A model generated the notes under the pieces. It did no database searches. It saw only the letters and a program-made list of their open reading frames with translations, and was not told the origin of the DNA. This document shows, one piece after another, positions 55,370 through 64,000 of a stretch of DNA of 64,000 nt. This DNA comes from Papio anubis. Its lineage: Eukaryota; Chordata; Mammalia; Primates; Cercopithecidae. The stretch lies in NCBI RefSeq assembly GCF_008728515.1, contig NC_044976.1:33937376-34001375 (forward strand), read 5' to 3'. Numbering within the stretch: the stretch's first letter is position 1; each line of letters starts with the position of its first letter. The translations under genes were made by a program, and so were the position numbers.

Positions 55370-56880
55370 CCTTTGAATCCTTGTTATATATTTATTCTGT
55401 AAATCTCACAATATGTTATATACATATATAAATACATAAGATATACTTTATTAAAGATCATTTTTGAAAAGGTCTTTTATATTTATTCAGATATTCACCA
55501 TTTCAAGTTTTCATTTCTTCCTGCAAATCTGAACTTTCATCCGGTATCATTTCCTATCAGGTTCTAGAACTTACTTTAGCATTGCTTATAATACAAGTCT
55601 GCCTGGAACAAATTCTCTTAGCTTTTGTCTACCTGCAAATATTTTTATTTTATTTTTGAAGGATATATGTATATTTTTTTTCTTCTAGTACTTTAAAGGT
55701 GTCATCCAGGCTGGGCACGGTGGCTTACACCTGTAATCCCAGCACTTTGGGAGGCCAAGGCGGGCAGATCACCTGAGGCCAGGAGTTCAAGACCAGCCTG
55801 GCCAACATGGCAAAACCCCATCTCTACTAAAAATACAAAAAATTAGCCAGGCGTGGTGGCGGGCACCTGTAATGCCAGCTATTGGGAGGCTGAGGTGGAA
55901 GAATCACTTGAACCCGGGAGGTGGAGGTTGCAGTGAGCTGAGATCGCACCACTGCACTCCAGCCTGAGCGACAGAGCGAGACTCTGTCTCAAATAAAATA
56001 AAAAAAATAAAAGTGTCATCCATTGTCCTCTGGTCTCCCTTGTTTTTTCCTCTGCCTCCCTTCCTCCCAGACCCCAGTTTTCTGGTCTCCATTTCTGATG
56101 TCATTCATTCTTTGTATCGTTGTTTTCCTATAGGCACTATGTCCATTTTCACTGGCTACTTTAAAAATGTTATTTTTAATCTTTGGTTTCAGTAGTTTGA
56201 CTATATGTCTAGGTGTGGTTTTATATGCAGTTATCCTGCTTAGGATTTGCTAAGCTTCTTAGATCTGTGCATTCTGTCTTTCATCTATTTTAGAAAAATC
56301 TCAGCCATTATCTCTTTAAATACTTCTTTTGCTGATTTTTCTCTCTCCATCTGGGACTCCAATTACACATATGTTAGAATGCTTAATATTGTCTCCATTC
56401 TTGGACACTCTGTTCCATATTTTCACTCTTTTTTTTTCTCTTTGTACCTTAGTTTGGATAATTTATACTGACCTGTCTTCAAGCATATTGATTCTTCCCT
56501 CTGCTGTGTTCAGTCTGCTAAGCCCATTGAAAAACATTTCATTTCTTATTTTTCATTTCTAGCTCTTCCATTTGGTTCTTTTTTATAGTTTCTACCTATT
56601 TGCTGAAATTCCATCTGTTCATGCATTTTATCCACCTTTTCCACTAGAACCTCTACATATTTATCAGAGCTATTTCAAAGTCGTTGTCTGATCATTTGAA
56701 ATCTCAGCTATCACTTCATCTGCTTCTAGTACTGCTTTCTCTCTTGACATGGCCATACTTTTTTTGTCCTTTGTGCGTCTTTGTGTGTTCTTTGTGTTTT
56801 TTATTATATGCTGGGATATTTTATGTAAAAGAACTGTAGAAACTAACAAAAATTTTAAAAAAGGGGAAGCCCCTTTTTGT
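55370..56880 (-). mobile_element. L1M-type LINE, split by an Alu
   Basis: TCAGCCATTATCTCTTTAAA, GGGACTCCAATTACACATAT, TTCAAGCATATTGATTCTTC and TATGCTGGGATATTTTATG are in the order of an old L1M 3' region in antisense. Interrupted by 55709-56010. Confidence 0.75.
55709..56010 (+). mobile_element. Alu inside L1M
   Basis: Target duplication AAAGGTGTCATCCA. Confidence 0.95.
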
Positions 56881-57084
56881 CAGCTCACTATTGTGGGGGA
56901 AGTTAGTCAATGCGATCTGTAGTGGAGCTGGATCTGAGCTTTGTCGTAGCTTTAGTTAGATTCAGTTCACCATTGACTTCACATGTTTTGAGGGTATATG
57001 AGGACTCCTTTCAGCATGGCTTAGACTCTGAGCACCAGCAATATTCTAGTAAACTCTTTATGCTTTAAAGTGGGTTGCCTGTGT

Positions 57085-57342
57085 GGGAGGATGGCTTGAG
57101 GCCAGGAGTTTAAGACCAGCTGGGCAACATAGTGAGACCCCATCTCTACAAAAAATTTTATAAAATTAGCCAGGTGTGGTGGCACGAGCCTGCAGTCCTA
57201 GCTTGTTGGGAGGCTGAGGCAGGAGGATCTCTGGAGCCCAGGCGTTTGAAGTTACAGTGAGCTATAATCACACCACTGCATTCCAGCCTGGGTGACAGAG
57301 GAGATCCTGTGCCTAAAAAAAAAAAAAAAAAAAAAAAAAATA
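57085..57342 (+). mobile_element. Alu, 5'-truncated
   Basis: Starts at GGGAGGATGGCTTGAGG; long poly(A). Confidence 0.9.
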
Positions 57343-57664
57343 GGGCCGGACGCAGTTGGCTCATACCTGTAATCCCAGCACCTTGGGAGGACGAGGCGGG
57401 TAGATCACCCAAGGTTAGGAGTTCAAGACCAGCCTGGCCTACATGGAAAAACCCTGTCTCTACTAAAAATACAAAAATTAGCCAGGTGTGGTGGCATGCA
57501 CCTGTAATTCCAGCTACTTAGGAGGCTGAGGCATGAGAATCACTTGAACCTGGGAGGCAGAGGTTACAGTGAGCCAAGATTATGACACTGCACTCCAGCC
57601 TGGGTGACAGAGTGACAGAGTGAGACTGTTTCAAAACAAAACAGCAACAACAAAAAACAAACCA
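57343..57664 (+). mobile_element. Alu with (CAAA)n tail
   Basis: Begins directly in the preceding poly(A). Confidence 0.93.
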
Positions 57665-57900
57665 AACAAACAAACAAAAAACAACCGGCCGCCAACTTTC
57701 TGAACTGCAGAAGGTCTTTTTCTATTTTACAGCTCAGCTGCTAAATTTGGGGATCATCTGAGATTTATTCTCACCCCTGATTTTCTGTGCCTCAGGACAT
57801 CTCTCTCCACCTTGCTGCCCTGTGTCTAGCTTTTGCAAGGCGGCTTCTGTACCCCTGGCTAATGCCTGCAGTGTCCCTACTGTTTTATTTTATATTTTAT

Positions 57901-58197
57901 TTTATTTTGATTTTTTGAGCCAGAGTCTTGCTCTGTTGCCCAGATTAGAGTGCAGTGGCACAATCTCTGCTCACTGTAGCTTCCACCTTCCAGGTTCAAG
58001 TGATTCTCCTGCCTCAGCCTCCCGAGTAGCTGGGACTAGAGGCGCACGCCACCATGCCAGGCCAGTTTTTGTATTTTTAGTAGAAACAGGGTTTCACCAC
58101 ATTGGTCAAGCTGGTCTCGAACTTCTGACCTCAAGTGATCCGCCTACCTTGGCCTCCCAAAGTGCTAGATTTGCAGGCGTGAGCCACCATGCCCAGC
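57901..58197 (-). mobile_element. Alu
   Basis: (TTTTA)n head. Confidence 0.94.
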
Positions 58198-58219
58198 CTC
58201 ACCTTTTATTTTATTTTAT

Positions 58220-58516
58220 TTTATTTATTTTATTTAGGACAGAGTCTTGCTCTGTTGCCAAGGCTGGAGTGCAGTGGCACGATCTCGGCTCACTGCAACC
58301 TCCACCTACCAGGTTCAAGCAATTCTCCTGCCTTAGCCTCCTGAGTAGCTGGGATTACAGACGCCTGCCACCACGCCTGGCTCATTTTTGTATTTTTAGT
58401 AGAGACAGGGTTTCACCATGTTGGTCAGGCTGGTCTCAAACTCTTGACCTCAGGTGATCCACCCACCTCAGCCTCCGAAAGTGCTGGGATTACAGGCATA
58501 AGCCACTGTGCCTGGG
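58220..58516 (-). mobile_element. Alu
   Basis: (TTTTA)n head; tandem with the previous copy. Confidence 0.94.
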
Positions 58517-58976
58517 CACCTTTTATTTTTTAACAGATACATACATAAGTAGATTAAGACTTTTTCCTTCATATCCCCAATAAGAAAAAAAGGAAATTGT
58601 AATAGAATTTACTATGGACCCACAGACTTTGTCCACTGGGAAAATCATGAAAATGAGAATGACCCTTCCTTCTAGTTGGTACCACAACTCAGACCAAGCG
58701 TTCAAGTACTCAGAGACTCTGCTGCAAGGGTGCAGGCACCTCTATCACTAACCCCAACTACAGAGAAGCAACACGACCTCTGGGATTCAGAACTATTCAG
58801 ATGGTGGAAGAATCTCATTTTTAAACAAAGGGCTAAAATCAGTGAGGGTACTATCAAGATATGGTTTAGGTGTTAAATATATAGAATATAAATAGTATAT
58901 AAAAGCCTTTGGTTGGTTTCTGAGACTTGGTATCCTAAAATTTTCATCTTATGAATTAGACAAAACAAAATGCAAC

Positions 58977-59150
58977 CTAAGAAGAGAGGCAGCATAGATT
59001 AGGGGTTGTGCACATGGACTCTGGAGTGACAGCCCCTTGCCCTAGGCTTATATTTAACTCCTTTGCGCTTTGGTTTCTTTAGCCATAAATTGAAGATAAT
59101 GGCAGTACCTCCTTCATAAGGTTATTGAAGATTATATAGTTAACATGTAA
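58977..59150 (+). mobile_element. MIR-type SINE
   Basis: GGACTCTGGAGTGACAG ... AGATAATGGCAGTACCTCC ... ATAAGGTTATTGAAGATTA. Confidence 0.75.
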
Positions 59151-59308
59151 TTATTTATTTTATAAATTAATAGACAAGCATGTAGAATATTACTGGCTTA
59201 TAACAAGCATTATGAAAATGTTTTAAATTATTATCAGCACTAACTTTGGCAGATTTAGAAACACCAGGATGTGTATATAATAATGTAAGTTAAGATTTGG
59301 GGCCCAGT

Positions 59309-59601
59309 GCCGGGCACAGTGGCTCATGCCTACAATCCCAGCACTTTGGGAGGCCGAGGTGGGCAGATCACTTGAGGTCAGGAGTTCAAGACCAGCCTGG
59401 GCAATGTGGCAAAACCCCATCTCTACAAAAAATACAAAAATTAGCCAGGTGTTGTAGTGCATGCCTCTAGTCCCAGCTACCTGGGAGGCTGAGGTGGAAG
59501 ATCACTTGACCCTGGGGGGCGGAGGTTGTAGGAGCTGAGATCACAACACTGCACTCCAGTGTGGGTGACAGAGAGGGACCTTGTCTCAAAAAAAAAAAAA
59601 C
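59309..59601 (+). mobile_element. Alu
   Basis: Full-length, small deletions in the right arm. Confidence 0.93.
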
Positions 59602-60980
59602 CTTCGTGGCCCAAATTGCCTTCACCCACTCTATACACATGTTCTCAGCCCAAAGTTTCCAAATATTTTATCCATATAACTTAAAGATGCCTTTTCCTAA
59701 CTACCCTCACTTTAAGGACTTAATACAATTGTACATATATTTCTGCTATATGGATCTCAGACACTTAAGGCTTGGCAACAGGGAGGAGACAACCTCAGTT
59801 GGCTCCTTGGGAAGTAGGACATGCCTCCATAGTCAGATAGCTGGAAAACAGATGGATGGACTAGGCAGAAATGCTTCTGGACCATTTCTAGCCTCTGGGG
59901 AAAAAAAAAAACAAGGAATACTCTGGAACTCCAGAGGTACCAAGAACTCCAAGGAATGTGCTTTTATAGGGAAGAACTTATATCTTTCCTGAAATTGTGA
60001 TCCCAGAACTTTAAAAATTGCTGGACATTTGATAATCTCAAAATACCCCTGTTAAGGAGGAACAATGGTGGTTTGAACACATATGTTTATCTCCTCTTTT
60101 TCCTGGAGCGCCAGAAAAAATGAGAGCAAATGAATAAAACCAGAATAAACCCACGAGAATAAAGAGAGTGGGAGAAAAACATCGGAGGATGAGAAGATGG
60201 AAAGCTAAGTGGAAAAATTAGCTGTGGCAGGAAAGCTATATACCAGGTGTCTGCAGAGGTGGTGCTCATGAGAAGCTAGCCATTTCCTGCCACAGAACTC
60301 CAGCTAGGCTCAGATACTAGGGGATCCAGGAACCCAGGAAGAAGAATGGATGGAAGACAAGAGGACTGGTTGAAAGTCTCTATAAGGATTACTTAGCCTC
60401 TACAGCCCTCTAGGACCTAGCACCTATCAGGAGTCTGGCAGGAGTCTAGAGGTTTAGTCTGTGGAGCAACCGAACCAAAGGGGAGCCTTGAGAGAAAGAG
60501 GGAGTGAGTCACAGGAAGTCTACATACTGAACCATGAGACACACCCTTCTCTGCCCATTCCTACCCCAGCCCCCACAGTCTCCTTATCCTGGTGGCTAGG
60601 CTGCTCCCTCCCTAGGCATGCACATGGGGAATTCTCTGGAGAAACTAACAGCCCCAGAGAAATGACCTAAAGTTGGAGCTTCCATTATGAAAAGCTACCA
60701 ACGGACAAACCTCATACATAGATACCTAATTCAAATCAGTCTTTTAATACCTGACTCTTTGATGCGAATGGACAAAAAGGACATTTAAGGAAAGCCCGAA
60801 AATAAATGAGGGAGACGAAGACAAACAAAAAGAAAAATATACTATTAGAACATGTAACTCTCTTTGTTTCTGGGGTTTCACACACTTTTCTCTGCTTTCT
60901 ACCTCCCTGACTGATCCTCTCCAATCTCCTTTGCTGGATCTTCCTCACCTCCTTGATCTTTACATGTTGCAATGCCCAGG
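59602..60980. other. Intergenic stretch with no recognised feature
   Basis: About 1.4 kb of apparently unique sequence. I see no gene, splice-site-bounded conserved frame, RNA gene or repeat in it; the longest frame (59561-59992) starts in the Alu tail and shows no recognisable domain. Confidence 0.5.
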
Positions 60981-61178
60981 ACACAAGGACCTCTTCTTTT
61001 CTCCATCTACACTCAGTCTTTTAGTGAGCTCATCAGCCTCATGGCTCTAAATATTCTTTATATGCCGTTGACTCTCAAATGTATATTTTTAGACCAATTT
61101 ATCCTCTGACTCCAGACTGTATATCTCTATGCCTACTCAGCTTCTCCACTTGGTGACCTTACAGGCACCTCAATACTT

Positions 61179-61485
61179 TTTTTTTTTTTTTTTTTTTTTT
61201 TGAGACAGAGTCTGGCTCTGTTGCCCAGGCTGGAGTGCAGTGGCGGGATCTCAGCTCACTGCAAGCCCCGCCTCCCGGGTTCATGCCATTCTCCTGCCTC
61301 AGCCTCCCAAGTAGCTGGGAGTACAGGCGCCCGCCACCTCGCCTGGCTAATTTTTTTTGTATTTTAGTAGAGACGGGGTTTCACCGTGTTAGCCAGGATG
61401 GTCTTGATCTCCTGACCTCGTGATCCGCCTGTCTCGGCCTCCACAAAGTGCTGGGATTACAGGCTTGAGCCACCGTGCCCGGCCG
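61179..61485 (-). mobile_element. Young monkey-type AluY
   Basis: Target duplication GGCACCTCAATACT; GGCTTGAGCC end. Confidence 0.95.
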
Positions 61486-61520
61486 GCACCTCAATACTAA
61501 TGTGTTCAAAATATATTACC

Positions 61521-61815
61521 GGCTGGGAGTGGTGGTTCATGTCTGTAATCAATTCCAGCATTTTGGGAGGCCAATGTGGGCAGATCACCTGAGGTCAAGA
61601 GTTTGACACCCGTCTGGCCAACATGGTGAAACTCCATCTCTACTAAAAATACAGAAATTAGCCCAGTGTGGTGGTGCATACCTTTAATCCCAGATACTTG
61701 GGGGGCTGAGGCAGGAGAATCACTTGAACTTGGGAGGCAGAAGTTGCAGTGAGCTGAGATCATGCCACTACACTCTAGCCTGGGTGCCAAAGTGATACTC
61801 TGTCTCAAAACAAAA
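61521..61815 (+). mobile_element. Alu
   Basis: Target duplication AAATATATTACC / AAAGTATATTACC. Confidence 0.94.
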
Positions 61816-61903
61816 CCCAAAGTATATTACCGATCTTCTCCCTAAGAATCTGTGTCTACTAAAGTCTCCCTCATCTTAATAAATGTCAACTTATTAATAA
61901 TTT

Positions 61904-62205
61904 TTTTTTTGTTTTGTTTTGAGACAGAGTCTCTCTCTGTCCCCTAGGCTAGAGTGCAGTGGCACAATCTCGGCTCACTGCAACTTCCGCCTCCCGGGTT
62001 CAGGCAATTCTCCTGCCTCAGCCTCCTGAGAAGCTGGGATTTACAGGCACACAGCACTACGCCTGGCTAATTTTTTTGTATTTTTAGTAGAGATGGGGTT
62101 TCACCATGTTGGCCAGGCTGGTCTCGAACTCCTAACCTTGTGATCTGTCCACCTCGGCCTCCCCAAGTACTGGGATTACAGGCGTGAGCCACCGCGCCTG
62201 ACCAA
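61904..62205 (-). mobile_element. Alu
   Basis: Full-length. 62206-62660 after it has no recognised repeat or gene. Confidence 0.95.
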
Positions 62206-62663
62206 TAAATAAATATTAATAAATATCTTTCCAGTCGCTCAAGTGAAAAATGTTATGTATTAGTTTGTTCCCCCAAAAGTGTTCAAGTACAAGCAATTTA
62301 TTTTAGAAGTAGGAGAGTGGGAAATGACATGTGGAAGGGACAGCAGCCAATAAAGGGTATGTTATTAAGCTAGCTACCACTGATTGACTGGATCTCAATC
62401 CTTCAGGGAAACTCTAGGAAATAGTGTAGAACAGGTGGCTCACAATTATCCCACCTGAGGGAGAAGAGAGCCAGGAGTATTTATACCCCAGCTCCTGAGA
62501 ATCACTGGTTGAGGGCTTCCCCCAGGCAGGATAATTTCTCAACACTTTCAGTCTAAGGTAAGAACTGTTAGAGTGGCATTCCTTTTGCTCTTCTGGGAAA
62601 GGCCTCAGGCTCAGAAATGCAGATATCTGGGGCACTGATAGCACTGAAATTTTTGAATTATCT

Positions 62664-62967
62664 TTTTTTTTTTTCTTTTTTTTTGAGACAGAGTCTCACT
62701 CTGTTGCCCAGGCTGGAATGCAGTGGCCGGATCTCAGCTCACTGCGAGCTCCGCCTCCCGGGTTTACACCAGTCTCCTGCCTCAGCCTCCCGAGTAGCTG
62801 GGACTACAGGTGCCCGCCACCTCGCCCGGCTACTTTTTTTTATTTTTTAGTAGAGACGGGGTTTCACCGTGTTAGCCAGGATGGTCTCGATCTCCTGACC
62901 TCATGATCTGCCCGTCTCAGCCTCCCAAAGTGCTGGAATTGCAGGCTTGAGCCACCGCACCCGGCCC
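62664..62967 (-). mobile_element. Young monkey-type AluY
   Basis: GGCCGGATCTCAGC and GCAGGCTTGAGCC present; flanks share TGAATTAT. Confidence 0.95.
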
Positions 62968-63217
62968 TGAATTATTTTTAATACCTCTCCTTTTCTCACA
63001 CCCCGTATTTGGTCTGTTGTCAAATTCTACCTTCAAAATGTAGTCAGATCCATAGTGATGACCTTCACTCAGGCCACCAGCAACGCTGACCTGAAGCCAA
63101 GCACTAGTCTGCCTCGTGTGTCTCCCTGCTCTCACTCTCGCTCCCTGATAGTTTCCTAGGACTGTATAACAAAGTACCAAAAACTGGGTGGCTTAAAACA
63201 ACAGAAATATATTGTCA

Positions 63218-63812
63218 GGCCGGGTGCTGTGGCTCACGCCTATAATTCCAGCACTTTGGGAGGCCGAGGTGGGAGGATCACCTGAGGTCGGGAGTTCGAG
63301 ACTAGCCTGAGCAACATAGAGAAACCCTGTTTTAGAAACCCTAAAAATACAAAATTAGGCAGGGCGCAGTGGCCCACACCTGTAATCCCAGCACTTTGGA
63401 AGGCCGAGGCAGGCAGATCATGAGGTGAGGAGATTGGAACCATCATGGCAAACATGGTGAAACACCGTCTCTACTAAAAATACAAAAAATTAATTAGGCA
63501 CAGTGGCGCACACCTGTAGTCCCAACTACTTGGGAGGCTGAGTCAGGAGAATCGCTTGAACCCCAGAGGCGGAGGTTGCAGTGAGCAGAGATTGCACCAC
63601 TGCACTCCAGCCTGACGACAGACTCCACCTCAAACAAACAAACAAACAAAAAAATTAGCCAGTCAGGGTGGCGTGTACCTGTAGTCCCAGCGACTAGGCA
63701 AGCTGAAGCAAGAGAATCACTTGAACCGGGGAGGCAGAGGTTGCAGTGAACCGAGATTGCGCCACTGCCCTTTGGCCTGGGCCACAGAGGGAGACTCCAT
63801 CTCAAAAAAAAA
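63218..63812 (+). mobile_element. Alu split by an Alu
   Basis: Host pieces 63218-63355 and 63652-63812. Confidence 0.9.
63356..63651 (+). mobile_element. Alu nested in Alu, (CAAA)n tail
   Basis: Full copy; AAAATTAGSCAG is duplicated around it. Confidence 0.92.
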
Positions 63813-64000
63813 TGTTTTGTCTCACGGTTCTGGAGGCTAGAAGTCTGAAATGAAGGCGCTGGCAAAGCCATGCTCCCTCTGAAACCTCTAGAGAAATCCT
63901 TGCCTCTTCCTAGCTTCTGGTGGTTTGCCGGCAAACTTTGGTGCTCCTTGGTTGATAGATGTTATTCCAATCATCTGTCTTTACATGGTGATCTCCTTCT

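Larger units (their letters stand above)
60980..61870 (+). mobile_element. L2 LINE ORF2 region, split by two Alus
   Basis: GGACCTCTTCTTTTCTCC ... GTGAGCTCATCAGCCTCATG ... GTTGACTCTCAAATGTATA ... TTCTCCACTTGGTGACC is collinear with L2 sense. Interrupted at 61179-61485 and 61521-61815. Confidence 0.75.
63150..64000. mobile_element. Old interspersed repeat split by Alus, family not assigned
   Basis: ACAAAGTACCAAAAACTGGG then GTGGCTTAAAACAACAG resumes after the Alus as GTCTCACGGTTCTGGAGGC, a familiar mammalian repeat whose family I do not name. Runs off the window end. Confidence 0.55.

Noticed and set aside
57822..58457. Long open frame of 211 codons, plus strand
   Set aside because: It is two antisense Alu copies in tandem read through in one frame; the peptide is the usual Alu-derived pattern and there is no gene context.
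59561..59992. Plus-strand frame of 143 codons
   Set aside because: Starts in an Alu tail and runs through unremarkable DNA; nothing supports translation.
1..64000. Search for bacterial, phage, CRISPR or other defence systems
   Set aside because: Composition, Alu content and the CLSPN exon structure show primate nuclear DNA; regularly spaced repeats with unique spacers are absent.

Overview
This window is primate genomic DNA, most likely from an Old World monkey (Cercopithecidae). The evidence is density of Alu SINEs plus several young AluY copies carrying a combination I associate with cercopithecine AluYR-type subfamilies: GGCCGGATCTCAGCTCACTG in the antisense reading, CGGCTAGTTTTTTGTATT, and CAGGCTTGAGCC at the 5' end. 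The species call rests on remembered subfamily consensus, not on a search.

The window holds one protein-coding gene that I can support: CLSPN (Claspin), on the minus strand. It runs from the start codon at 41246 to the stop codon at 5502. I placed 25 coding exons by hand. Every junction keeps frame, the exons total 4023 nt, and they encode 1340 residues plus a stop (the human protein is 1339 as I remember it). The placement is checked internally: counting residues through the predicted exons puts the three CHK1-binding phosphosites at T916, S945 and S982, the published human numbers. Claspin is the replication-fork and ATR-CHK1 checkpoint mediator. The N-terminal DSGxxS degron, a PIP-like motif, the CHK1-binding repeats and the long acidic patch are all visible. 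One intron (intron 4) has a GC donor instead of GT.

Layout: 1-5500 is 3' flank and 3' UTR (L2-like remnants and Alus). 5502-36700 holds exons 25 to 2, with introns filled mainly by Alu, plus L1, L2, MIR, MER5A and Tigger fragments. 36701-41222 is intron 1. 40560-41560 is a CpG island with exon 1 and the promoter, containing three E2F-type sites and two CCAAT boxes. 41780-41905 is an alternating purine-pyrimidine tract. 41900-64000 is upstream intergenic DNA with Alus, L2, L1, MER5A and MIR; I see no gene, tRNA or pseudogene there. About 86 Alu copies or fragments were recognised in total, roughly a third or more of the window.

The features most worth a second look are structural. They are an inverted duplication inside intron 18 whose left copy preserves the empty sites of two Alus in the right copy; a 27-bp-stem hairpin 160 nt downstream of exon 10; an AluY sitting 25 bp from the exon 3 donor; a 91-bp piece of distant DNA spliced into the middle of an Alu; and a tandem duplication in intron 8. 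I see no new enzymatic or defence system here.
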